A stretch of DNA of 64,000 nt from assembly GCF_001457435.1 (NCBI RefSeq), contig NZ_LN881717.1, forward strand, positions 815,896-879,895. Direction: 5' to 3'. This stretch comes from Actinobaculum massiliense. Lineage in GTDB: Bacteria; Actinomycetota; Actinomycetes; Actinomycetales; Actinomycetaceae. The position numbers and the translations under genes were made by a program. The notes beneath the pieces were generated by a model. The model ran no database searches. It had not been told where the DNA came from and saw only the letters and a list, made by a program, of their open reading frames with translations. This document shows, piece after piece, positions 54,390 to 63,023 of the stretch. The number at the start of each line of letters is the position of its first letter. The stretch's first letter is position 1.

Positions 54390-55355
54390 TTACTTCTGCG
54401 TTAGCGCCTCAACAATGGCGTCGACGTTGTACTCGAAGGCACCGAGGTAGGTATTGGTAGGAGCCTCGGAGCTGAGCGTGTCCGCGAAGAGCTCCTTATC
54501 GGAAATCTCCACGTGCCAACCCTTTTCCTTTACGGCTTCCTGCAGGTGCTTGATGACCTCGGGGTTCTTCAGATTGTCCTGGAAAATCACCGGAACCTTC
54601 TTGGAGGCGATGAGGTCTGCCAGCTCATTGAGTTCGACGGCGGACATCTCCGACTCGGAGGAAACAAAGTCGGTAGCGTGGATTTCGATACCGAAAGACT
54701 TACCTAGGTAGTTGAAGGCATCGTGGCCGGTAATAAGCACGCGACGCTCTTGCGGGATGGCGTCCAGCTTCTGCTTCGCCTTGGCCTCGGCCTCCTGGAT
54801 CTTGGCGTTGTAAGCATCGGCGTTCTTCTTGTAGGTTTCAGCATTCGCCGGATCGATCTTGCCCAACTTCTCCGCCGTCGCACTCACCACATACTGCCAG
54901 TTATCCGGGGAATTCCACACGTGCGGATCATGCCCCTCGATCTTTCCGTCCTCTTCCCAAGGCAGGAGCTGGTCTTCCGGAATAGCCTCAGCCGCGGGAA
55001 TTTGACGATCGCCCAGCTTACTGAGCTGATCCATCATTTTGTGTTCCATATCGTGGGAGGTCCACACAACCAGATCAGCCTTTTCAATTTCTTCGGTGTC
55101 CTTGGTGGTGAGTTCCTGGGTGTGCGGATCGCCGCCCGGCTTGACGAGCGTGGTGACCTTGGCATCCGGCGCGACGTTCTTGACCACATCCTCAAGGTAG
55201 CCCGTGGTGGCAACGACCTTGAGCGAGGTGGCGGCGCTGGAACTTCCCTCCGCGGAGGGGCCCTTCGAGGCATCGTTCGTGGCACAGCCGGAGAGCGATG
55301 TTAATGCAAGCATGGTAGCCGTCGCGGCGGCGGCAAGCTTGAGTGGCAACTTCAT
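54390..55355 (-). CDS. Metal-binding lipoprotein (SBP, cluster A-I)
   Basis: 321 aa. Lipoprotein signal MKLPLKLAAAATATMLALTS then LSGCATND (lipobox, Cys24). ZnuA/PsaA-like fold: TTLVKPGGDPHTQELT, DHDPHVWNSP-like EGHDPHVWNSPDNW, TGHDAFNYLGKSFGIEIH (three His for metal) and the acid in the C-terminal part. Delivers Mn or Zn (Fe possible) to the permeases. A histidine-rich loop typical of Zn-specific ZnuA is absent, which favours Mn/Fe. First gene of the importer operon. Confidence 0.94.
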   Translation of the reverse strand: MKLPLKLAAAATATMLALTSLSGCATNDASKGPSAEGSSSAATSLKVVATTGYLEDVVKNVAPDAKVTTLVKPGGDPHTQELTTKDTEEIEKADLVVWTSHDMEHKMMDQLSKLGDRQIPAAEAIPEDQLLPWEEDGKIEGHDPHVWNSPDNWQYVVSATAEKLGKIDPANAETYKKNADAYNAKIQEAEAKAKQKLDAIPQERRVLITGHDAFNYLGKSFGIEIHATDFVSSESEMSAVELNELADLIASKKVPVIFQDNLKNPEVIKHLQEAVKEKGWHVEISDKELFADTLSSEAPTNTYLGAFEYNVDAIVEALTQK

Positions 55356-55699
55356 GCGATTCCTTTCAACTTTCCCTACCCGTAAGCCCTGGGTTAGGGG
55401 TGCATTACCTTGGTTGCGATGACAGATTACTGGTTTCTACTGAAAACGACAACCATTCGCATTAACGAGCGCTAATAACAAATTTCAATTAAACTAGAAC
55501 AAGTTCTTCCTAGGCGTAGCCCACGATTTACCCAGCGGACCCACAGCCTCCGCCGGTCTAATATCCTCTGGTCGGCACCAGCATTGCCTGTTTTATTTCA
55601 ATGCAGCTTTTCTGGCCACTTTATATTCCCCCACCTCGGGGACTTAACAAGAATTTTCGATCCCCTCGCGGGGACCTCTGACAACGGAAGGACACCGAC
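55356..55699. promoter_or_regulatory. Importer/FtsX divergent regulatory region with DtxR-like site
   Basis: A DtxR/IdeR-like sequence TTAGGGGTGCATTACCTTG (55394-55412) lies 39 nt above the metal importer start; I count 12 of 19 matches to the IdeR consensus. Metal-sensing repression is therefore plausible. The rest is AT-rich (GAGCGCTAATAACAAATTTC near 55470) and should hold promoters for both directions; nothing else recognised. Confidence 0.45.
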
Positions 55700-57067
55700 G
55701 TGTCTTTTATCGGACGAGCGTGGCGCTACGTCACCCGCAAATGGGTGAAGACCCTGATTATTTTGGGGATTTTAGTGACCATGTCCACCCTGCTCTTCTC
55801 AACTCTGGCAATTAAATCCGCCACCGCCGCGGCCGCCGACCAGGTGGCGGCCAAAACCGGGAAGGGATTCGTTCTAGGCATCAATCCCCGCACGAATATG
55901 GGCACTCCCCGCGGCGCCGGCAATGTTCAGGGAACGGACATTGAAAAAATTGCCGCGCTAGACGGCGTCGAGAATTACGTGAAACGGCAGAACGTCACCG
56001 CGGACTTGGTGGACGCGAAAGCACTGACAACGGGAGCGCAGGACTATGACGCCAAGCGCGCCGAGCAGTTTGGGAACGCCGTGAACGTGTGGGGCGTGAA
56101 TACCACAGAACTGGATAACAACTTCCGCTCCGGCGCGCTCACGCTAACCGCCGGGCGCCACCTCACCGCTGAGGACCACAATAAATCGGTGATCAATGAG
56201 GAGCTCGCCGCCGCGAACGGGCTGAAAATCGGCGATAAGCTCACGCTTCGCGGAAATCCGTACGACGCCGACAATCAGAATAAATCCACCGCGGAGGTAA
56301 CCACCGAGATCGTTGGAATCGTTTCTGGCTCAAATACCGGTCAGGCGAAGCAGCGCAACGAACTCTACGGAAACATTGTTTACACGGACGTCGACACCAC
56401 CCGCGCGCTGTACCAAATGACCCCCGAAAACGAGATCTATCAGGACGCTAATTTCTACGTTTCCAACAATGCAGATTTCGAGTCGGTTGCGAAGGAAGCG
56501 GCCGCGCAGAATATTGATTGGAAGAAATACCAGCTCTCCAAGAGCATGCAGTACTTTTCGGGAATTACCAACTCCATTGAGGGCGTGCGCTCGGTAATGA
56601 ACGCGACCACCATTGCCGCGTTTGTTTTCACCTTTGCCATTCTCTCGCTGGTGCTCTTCCTCTGGCTCAACGAGCGCAAGAAAGAAACCGGCGTTTTGCT
56701 CGCCATTGGGCGCACCAAGGCAAGCATCATCTCGCAATACTTGGCCGAGTTGGTCTTCATCGCGATCCCCGCGGTGGTGGGCGGCTTCTTCCTGGCGCGC
56801 CTGGTGGCAAGCGGGTTCGGCTCCGCCGTCCTGAGCTCCACCAACGCCTCCCTGACCAAGGAGCTCACCGGCGGGCAGCAGATTGCCTCGGATATTGAAT
56901 CGTCGATGTCCGCCAAGACTCTCGATTCGCTTTCGACCGTGGTCGATCCTCGGCTCTTCGTGCCGGTAGCGATCTCCTTGTTCGTTGTGATCGTCGCCTG
57001 CGTGGCGGTGGCCGCTATCCCGCGCCTGCGCAAATCCCCGCGCGCGCTTTTGGTGGATGCACGATGA
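55700..57067 (+). CDS. ABC transporter permease, FtsX/MacB type, first
   Basis: 455 aa from GTG 55700 (GGAAGG upstream). One N-terminal helix (LIILGILVTMSTLLFSTLA), a large extracytoplasmic domain (about 50-300) and three C-terminal helices (FVFTFAILSLVLFLWL, LVFIAIPAVVGGFFLARLV, VAISLFVVIVACVAVAAI). MacB/FtsX topology with ATPase at 58330. Overlaps the next permease by 4 nt. Family members export peptides, lipoproteins or antimicrobials; no sensor kinase is adjacent. Confidence 0.9.
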   Translation: MSFIGRAWRYVTRKWVKTLIILGILVTMSTLLFSTLAIKSATAAAADQVAAKTGKGFVLGINPRTNMGTPRGAGNVQGTDIEKIAALDGVENYVKRQNVTADLVDAKALTTGAQDYDAKRAEQFGNAVNVWGVNTTELDNNFRSGALTLTAGRHLTAEDHNKSVINEELAAANGLKIGDKLTLRGNPYDADNQNKSTAEVTTEIVGIVSGSNTGQAKQRNELYGNIVYTDVDTTRALYQMTPENEIYQDANFYVSNNADFESVAKEAAAQNIDWKKYQLSKSMQYFSGITNSIEGVRSVMNATTIAAFVFTFAILSLVLFLWLNERKKETGVLLAIGRTKASIISQYLAELVFIAIPAVVGGFFLARLVASGFGSAVLSSTNASLTKELTGGQQIASDIESSMSAKTLDSLSTVVDPRLFVPVAISLFVVIVACVAVAAIPRLRKSPRALLVDAR

Positions 57068-58317
57068 GCGCGACGAACGGGATGGATACGGCGGGCGCGA
57101 TGAAGCGGATGAGTACTCCTCAGCGCGCCGGGCTAGCGGTCTCGCGCCGCCCCGCGCGGAGCATCGCGATTTTGCTGGTCATGGGGGTTATTTTCACGGC
57201 GATTGTGGCCCAATCCGGAGTCCGCTCCACCATGGCGCAGGTGCGCGAGAGCATTTCCCGGAACGTCGGGGCGGGTTTTACGGCGACGTCGGACACCGGG
57301 CAGGTTCCGGTCTCGCTGGCGGATACGCTCGCGGCGCTACCCGGCATTTCCGCGCACGCCTTCGAAACGATGACGCAAGCTACTCCGGTCGGCGCCGCGG
57401 CAGTTGCGGCAGGCGGGATCCAGCTCGATGAAGGAGTGGAAAGCGCGGTAACCCTGACGGGGACCACGAATTCGAGTCTAATCCCCGCTTTCCAGGGCGG
57501 GATCTACTCGCTTCAGTCGGGAGAGCACCTGGCGGGCGACCGCCCCGGCGCGCTCATCCATGAAGCCTTTGCCGCTCAGAACAACCTGACTATCGGCTCC
57601 GAGCTGACGCTCGCGCAGGACGGCCGGGGAATTCGCGTCCCCGTGACGGGCATTTTCAGCGGCATTGCGGAAAATGAGACCGGCTTACCGTCGGGTGCTT
57701 CAGAAAATCAGGTGTTTACGCATCTGGGGGCCGCCCAGCAGCTAAACGGGAGCGAGGACGTGACGCTGGCGCGGTTTCTAGTGAACGACGCTGAATCGCT
57801 TCCCACCACCCTGGCGCAGGCACGAGGCACGGCTCCAGACCTCGTCGTCACCGATAACGCACAACAATTTGCGGGCGTTCTTGCCGCTGTCGATAGTGCC
57901 AACCAGATGCTACGAATGCTTCTTTTTGGCATCTGCTTGGGCGGGCTCGGAATGGCTGTGCTCGTCTTGGTTTTCTGGGTTCGCGGAAGAATTCACGAAA
58001 TTGGAATCCTGCTCAGTATCGGTTGCTCAAAGCGGGAGCTGGTGGGCCAGTTCGTGCTCGAAGCCTCCGGGCTGGCCGCGATAGCCACGCTACTGGCCAT
58101 GCTGGCCGGAAATGCGCTGAGTGGGCAACTCGGGGCGTTCATTATTTCGCGGGTTGGCGACGCAACTCTTTCCAGTATCGGCATTTCTTCCCCGCAGATA
58201 CTCAGTATGGTCGCCGGCGTCGGGCTGGGATACCTCGTGGTTCTCGCCGCACTTGCCGCCGCGCTTATGCCAATCATCACTAAAACACCAAAAAGCATTC
58301 TTTCCCAACTTAGTTAG
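57064..58317 (+). CDS. ABC transporter permease, FtsX/MacB type, second
   Basis: 417 aa; ATG 57064 overlaps the first permease's stop (ATGA). Similar to it: one N-terminal helix (SIAILLVMGVIFTAIVAQSG), a long outer domain, and C-terminal helices (LLFGICLGGLGMAVLVLVFW, GLAAIATLLAMLAGNALSG, VAGVGLGYLVVLAALAAALM). The two permeases with one ATPase form a heterodimer-type export pump. A short gap (12 nt) precedes the ATPase gene. Confidence 0.9.
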   Translation: MSATNGMDTAGAMKRMSTPQRAGLAVSRRPARSIAILLVMGVIFTAIVAQSGVRSTMAQVRESISRNVGAGFTATSDTGQVPVSLADTLAALPGISAHAFETMTQATPVGAAAVAAGGIQLDEGVESAVTLTGTTNSSLIPAFQGGIYSLQSGEHLAGDRPGALIHEAFAAQNNLTIGSELTLAQDGRGIRVPVTGIFSGIAENETGLPSGASENQVFTHLGAAQQLNGSEDVTLARFLVNDAESLPTTLAQARGTAPDLVVTDNAQQFAGVLAAVDSANQMLRMLLFGICLGGLGMAVLVLVFWVRGRIHEIGILLSIGCSKRELVGQFVLEASGLAAIATLLAMLAGNALSGQLGAFIISRVGDATLSSIGISSPQILSMVAGVGLGYLVVLAALAAALMPIITKTPKSILSQLS

Positions 58318-58329
58318 GAATTTTCAACC

Positions 58330-58965
58330 ATGTCGATTTTGCAACTTGATCACGTCAGCTATCGCTATAAGGGCATGCCCACAACGGTTCTTTCCAATGT
58401 GTGCGCCGATTTTGAGGCCGGGAAGATTTACGCCATTGAGGGTTCTTCCGGTGCCGGAAAGTCCACTCTTCTCAGTCTGCTGGCAGGGCTCGACACCCCA
58501 ACCGAAGGCGAGGTGCGGTTTGATGGGAAAGATATCCGTGAAGCCGGATACTTCCACCACCGCCGCGAACAGATTTCTTTGATTTTCCAGAGCTACAACT
58601 TGATTGATTACCTCACGCCGCTGGAAAACCTGCGCCTGGTGGATTCAAAGGCAAGCGCCGATACGCTCACTTCGCTTGGCCTGACCCCCGAGGAGATTCG
58701 CCGAAACGTAATGCATCTTTCCGGCGGACAGCAACAGCGCGTAGCAATTGGCCGCGCTCTCGTTTCGCGAGCGCCCGTTATCCTTGCCGATGAGCCCACC
58801 GGCAATCTAGACGAGGAAACCGCCGACGAGGTGATTACGATCCTGCGCGATGCTGCCCACGAGAAGGGCAAATGCGTTTTGGTCGTTACCCACTCGAAGC
58901 AGGTGGCCCGCTCGGCCGACGTTTCGCTTCGCCTTACTAAGCGCAAGCTCGTTGCCTCGCGCTAA
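58330..58965 (+). CDS. ABC transporter ATP-binding protein (LolD/MacB-like)
   Basis: 211 aa, ATP-binding subunit of the two preceding FtsX-type permeases. Walker A GSSGAGKSTLL, Q-loop FQSYNLIDYLTPLENLRL, ABC signature LSGGQQQRVAIGRAL, Walker B VILADEPTGNLDEE, His switch THSKQ. The LSGGQQQR and the LADEPTGNLD pattern mark the MacB/LolD/FtsE family. Normal length. Terminator follows. Confidence 0.95.
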   Translation: MSILQLDHVSYRYKGMPTTVLSNVCADFEAGKIYAIEGSSGAGKSTLLSLLAGLDTPTEGEVRFDGKDIREAGYFHHRREQISLIFQSYNLIDYLTPLENLRLVDSKASADTLTSLGLTPEEIRRNVMHLSGGQQQRVAIGRALVSRAPVILADEPTGNLDEETADEVITILRDAAHEKGKCVLVVTHSKQVARSADVSLRLTKRKLVASR

Positions 58966-59040
58966 GGTCGCCGCGAACCCTCGCGAGCGCATGCCGTCAT
59001 GATAGTTAGCGATGCAACTTGCCTCGCTAGCACAATTGCG

Positions 59041-59078
59041 AAAGGAGCGCGCCAGCTACCCCGCTGGCGCGCTCCTTT
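59041..59078. terminator. Perfect 16-bp terminator
   Basis: AAAGGAGCGCGCCAGC / GCTGGCGCGCTCCTTT with loop TACCCC; tail TTG. Bidirectional, suits both the ABC operon and the oncoming sialidase gene (stop at 59255). Confidence 0.92.
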
Positions 59079-59254
59079 TGTATGTGCTCGGCTCTAACCC
59101 CTCAAGCAGTCATACACGCTGCGGCGGCATTTAACTGAGCTCTGCTCTCAGGGAGCCTTACGCATTCCTCACTGAGGCCAGCGGAACCGTGATTTACCAC
59201 GAAACGCACTGGCGCCCGGCCGATGCCGGTTCCTCAGGAGCTGGAACGCAATCG

Positions 59255-62200
59255 CTACCGCCGGTCTACCGCGGGTGTATCAACGCCATCGCCGTCCCAA
59301 TCGCCCACCAGCACGCGATCGTTCGCGTTGCCGTAGGCGTACACGGCTTCCGCAACTCCGCCGGTGAGCGTGTTGCGAAGGTAGAACTGGTTAGCACGAA
59401 CCACGCCGATGCCATCGACGCCGTCGCCATTCCAATCACCAGCGATCACGCGGTCGCCCGCTTGCCCGTAAGCAAAATCGCGCGTAGAGACGGCGTCGCG
59501 AATGGTGGACTGGAGGTAGAAGTGGTTGCCGCGCACGGCAGCCAGTTCGTCGCAACCGTTGCCGTCGAAGTCACCCGTAACCAACAGGTCGCTAGCTTCT
59601 CCATAGGCGACAACGTAGTCCGCCGCGCCACCGGTCAGCGAATCCTTGACGAATACGCGGTTTCCACGCATCACGGCGACGGTATCGCGGCCATCGCCAT
59701 TCCAGTCACCGACCAGCACAGCGTCGTTCGCGTTGCCGTAGGCAAATTCGAACTGCGCCGCGCCGGTACGGGCGTTCGTGCCGAGGAAGGTGTTCCCACG
59801 GCGCACCATCGGGGTGTCAATTCCATCGCCATCCCAATCGCCGTAGAACAGTTCATCGCCAGCGTTGCCGTAGAACACCGAGCTGTCCGCCTGTCCCCCG
59901 GTCCAAGAGTTCGTGGAAAGAATGCCACGCGGGTTGAGCGGAGCAGGCTTGGCCTGCTCCGGCTCGACCGTAGGTTGAGGTTCGCCGGCGTCGCTCGGCT
60001 CCGGCGTAGGTTCAACCGTGGTCGGTTCCTCGCTCGGCTCGATGGGCTCGATCGGATCAGGCTCCGCCGGAGCCACGATCTTGACGATGGCCTTGGCCGA
60101 AGCGACCTCGCCGTCGGCGTAGGTAACGCGCACCGGCACGGAAATTTCCGAGCCCACCTCGGCTTCAGCGGGAACCTCGACGAGCACCCGTCCGGTGATG
60201 GTGTTAATTGCCGCGTACTCGGGCACCGCGCTCGGATCAACATCCTCCAGTGCGAACCGCGTGCCCTCCGGGGCCTCCACAGCTTCGCCGGCTTCGTTCG
60301 CAAAAGCGACGGGTGCCTTCGCGAGGTGGCCGGGAGCAGCCTCAACCGCCGCGTAAGAAACCTGCGGCTTGGCAACCTTCGGCTCTTCGGGTTCCGGCTG
60401 CGGCTCGGGCTTCGGCGCAGTAAAGACCTGCGCCTCGGCTCCCGAAGCGTACTTATCTTGCGCATCTCCGTAGGTGCCGGTGATCCGCACACGCACGTAA
60501 GCCGCTTCCTTATCTAGGTAGAAGCTGGCCACCTCGGGCGTGTCCGCGAAGCTACCGTCCGCGACCTTCTCGAGAGTATCGGCGGAATCGCCAGCCCACA
60601 GCTCCGCGGTGCGGATGCGCCCGTTGCTGGCATCCTGACGCGGCGCCACGTCCACGCGCACGATGCGCTCGGCCTGGGCCAGCTTGAGGTCCACGTCAAT
60701 GGGGAGTTCTGCGGTCCGACCCCAGGGCGTGTGCCAAATAGTGGAGCGGTTTCCGTCCACCAAATTCGCGGCGGAATTATTTTCGGCAGAGGTTTCGGCC
60801 GGCGGATTTGACGCAAGTTCAACCTGCGTCGCCTCCGGATTTACCTCGCCCTCGCGCACCGCCAGCTTGCCGGTAGCGCGCACCTTCGAGGAAAGATCAC
60901 CGCTTGTCACGGTGGCGGGGAAGCTGTAGTCGCCGTCGCTCGCACCCGCGGGTACCTGCACGGTGACCTCAACCGGCGTCACCCTACCGGGCTCGAGCGC
61001 AGGAAGCTCCACCGCCCCAACCTGCGGCCAACCGGCCGGCACCTGCGGCGTCAGCGTCAGCCCGGTGAGGGCTTGATCGCCCCTGTTCACAAGGTTGTAG
61101 GTAATTTTCGCCTCGCCGCGATGGATGTTCGCTTCCGACGCCGCCGCTCGCACGGGCAGACCCTCAATCCAGGACATCCCGAACTTGGCGAACATAATGT
61201 CATTATTTGGGCCCTCGTACAGAATGCCGTACGAACCATCCTTCAGCGCGGCGAGGGTCGAGTAGGCCATCGGCCCCTGCGCGAAGAGTTTTCCGTCCGA
61301 CCACGTCTGTCCGTCATCGTAGGAAATTCGTAGCAGGCCGTTAACTCGCCCCTGCGCAGAAGAGGACGAGTAAAGCAAGATCTTCGCATCGTCACTACCC
61401 TGCTCAGCGTTCGGGTAGGCGCGAATAATCGAGGCGTTATTGCGGGGATCGGGAAGCTGCTGTTCCACAAAAACCTCGCCGTACGTCTCGCCACCGTCTT
61501 CGGAGATAGCTACCTTGCGGTAGTTGGGGCCGGAAGAGGGCCGCGAGTTCAGCATGAGGCGGCCGTCGGAAAGCTCCACAACCTTGTTTTCATCCATGCC
61601 GGTGCCGACCAGCTTGCCGGCCTTCCAGGTTTCGCCGTCGTCGTCGGAATACACCGAAACCGCGGCGTAATTACGGTTCGCCTCCGTCATGGTGTACTGC
61701 TGGACGAGGCGGCCAGCGTATTTGCCATAACGCATCTGGATTCCCGCGCCAGAGGCGGCGAAGCGGGAACGAATGCTTGGATCATTGGTGATATCCGCGG
61801 TGATTTCGCGCGGCTCGCTCCAGGTAACGCCGTTGTCATCCGAATGGGTGACGGCGGCGTGAAGCGCATTGCGCTGACCCTCATCAGTGCCCGGCTGGGA
61901 ATCTTGGAATCGAACATCGTAGGACTTCACGAAGAAGGCGTGAATACGTCCGGTTTCCCGGTTCACCACGAAAGAGGGATCCGAATAGCCGTACTTATCG
62001 CTAGCGTGGCGAGCGCCGTGACCGGTGGCAATTTCGGTCGGCTTTTCCCACGAGGCTCCGTTGTCCTTGGAAATTCGCAGCACAATCGAGTTCGGGTTGG
62101 GAGAATCTTCGCAAGAATTCGGGCGGCCATCGTAGGCGGCCAACAGCCAACCATTATTTGCCTGGGCGAGCGCCGGAATGCGGTAGCAGGTGTACTTGTC

Positions 62201-62761
62201 ACCCGCGCGAGCCAGACGCACCGGCTCCATATCACCGCGGTCCTTTGCAATTGCGGCCGGATCTTCCTTCTCCCGCACGCCCGGCACAACCTCCACCGGG
62301 TCTTCCTTGGCGGTGATATTGTCCTGTAGCACCGTGGTGCCGGCGCGTTCCTTGGTGGCCTTGTAGGTCACGTACGGTTCCACGCTGCCCGCCTCAACGT
62401 CCGCCTCGCTCACCTTGAGGAAGCCAAATTCGCACGACGCCGACTTTCCCGGCGCCAGGTTCGCCCAGCGACAATTCTTAGCTGCCGTGGTCAGCACATT
62501 CTCCAGATTGGTTTTCGACGGGAATGCGGTGATCGTCTGGCTTGAAATGTTCTTGTATGTGATACGGAACTTGAGGGTATCTCCGGGATGAGCCGGCCCT
62601 TCAAGATCATCAATGCGCTCGAGGGTGAGCGTCATATACTCCTGCGGCGCGGATTCTTCCGCGGGTTGCGCCGTTGCGATCGACGGCGTAGCTACCAGCG
62701 CCAGTGCGGAGAGCAAAGTGACTGCCCCTTTCCACACGCGCCCTTTACGCAATAATTTCAT
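59255..62761 (-). CDS. nanH: Secreted multidomain sialidase
   Basis: 1168 aa. Releases sialic acid from glycans. Signal peptide 1-31 (cut after TPSIATA). Sialidase beta-propeller about 180-530 with YRIP (193-196) and five Asp boxes: SKDNGASW 231, SDDNGVTW 307, SDDDGETW 372, SEDGGETY 420 and SYDDGQTW 480. Then a NEW3-like beta domain (about 540-640), a discoidin/F5-8C-like carbohydrate-binding domain (about 655-785), a Rib-like domain (about 800-905), an acidic Pro/Glu/Thr hinge (EPIEPIEPSEEPTTVEPTPE), and five FG-GAP-like repeats near the C-terminus, each with GDWDGDG- or GDWNGDG-type Asp-rich loops, about 48 residues per unit. No LPXTG anchor. Large host-directed enzyme of Trueperella/Actinomyces type. 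Confidence 0.96.
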   Translation of the reverse strand: MKLLRKGRVWKGAVTLLSALALVATPSIATAQPAEESAPQEYMTLTLERIDDLEGPAHPGDTLKFRITYKNISSQTITAFPSKTNLENVLTTAAKNCRWANLAPGKSASCEFGFLKVSEADVEAGSVEPYVTYKATKERAGTTVLQDNITAKEDPVEVVPGVREKEDPAAIAKDRGDMEPVRLARAGDKYTCYRIPALAQANNGWLLAAYDGRPNSCEDSPNPNSIVLRISKDNGASWEKPTEIATGHGARHASDKYGYSDPSFVVNRETGRIHAFFVKSYDVRFQDSQPGTDEGQRNALHAAVTHSDDNGVTWSEPREITADITNDPSIRSRFAASGAGIQMRYGKYAGRLVQQYTMTEANRNYAAVSVYSDDDGETWKAGKLVGTGMDENKVVELSDGRLMLNSRPSSGPNYRKVAISEDGGETYGEVFVEQQLPDPRNNASIIRAYPNAEQGSDDAKILLYSSSSAQGRVNGLLRISYDDGQTWSDGKLFAQGPMAYSTLAALKDGSYGILYEGPNNDIMFAKFGMSWIEGLPVRAAASEANIHRGEAKITYNLVNRGDQALTGLTLTPQVPAGWPQVGAVELPALEPGRVTPVEVTVQVPAGASDGDYSFPATVTSGDLSSKVRATGKLAVREGEVNPEATQVELASNPPAETSAENNSAANLVDGNRSTIWHTPWGRTAELPIDVDLKLAQAERIVRVDVAPRQDASNGRIRTAELWAGDSADTLEKVADGSFADTPEVASFYLDKEAAYVRVRITGTYGDAQDKYASGAEAQVFTAPKPEPQPEPEEPKVAKPQVSYAAVEAAPGHLAKAPVAFANEAGEAVEAPEGTRFALEDVDPSAVPEYAAINTITGRVLVEVPAEAEVGSEISVPVRVTYADGEVASAKAIVKIVAPAEPDPIEPIEPSEEPTTVEPTPEPSDAGEPQPTVEPEQAKPAPLNPRGILSTNSWTGGQADSSVFYGNAGDELFYGDWDGDGIDTPMVRRGNTFLGTNARTGAAQFEFAYGNANDAVLVGDWNGDGRDTVAVMRGNRVFVKDSLTGGAADYVVAYGEASDLLVTGDFDGNGCDELAAVRGNHFYLQSTIRDAVSTRDFAYGQAGDRVIAGDWNGDGVDGIGVVRANQFYLRNTLTGGVAEAVYAYGNANDRVLVGDWDGDGVDTPAVDRR

Positions 62762-63023
62762 TGGCGTATTTCCTTCTTGTTGGCGTCATTGCCGCTGAGG
62801 CATCGTTGCCTCGCCTGTGCCCGACCGTGCAAATCGTCGGACAAATACGAGAATACAAGACCGGCACTGGCCTCGCATCCGTTTTTGAACATCAGTTCAA
62901 ATTCGCCATTATCGCCGACGAGCACACGTTTTTCGCGTAGCTTCGAGTCCCAAGGGCTTTCGCGTTTCCCAATTCGGCAGGCGCCTCTATCTTCAGACAA
63001 CCTTACGCGGCGCCGGGCGGTAG

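Noticed and set aside
59189-60517. 442-aa plus-strand frame opposite the sialidase tail
   Set aside because: Repetitive reading of the antisense FG-GAP repeats; no start context.
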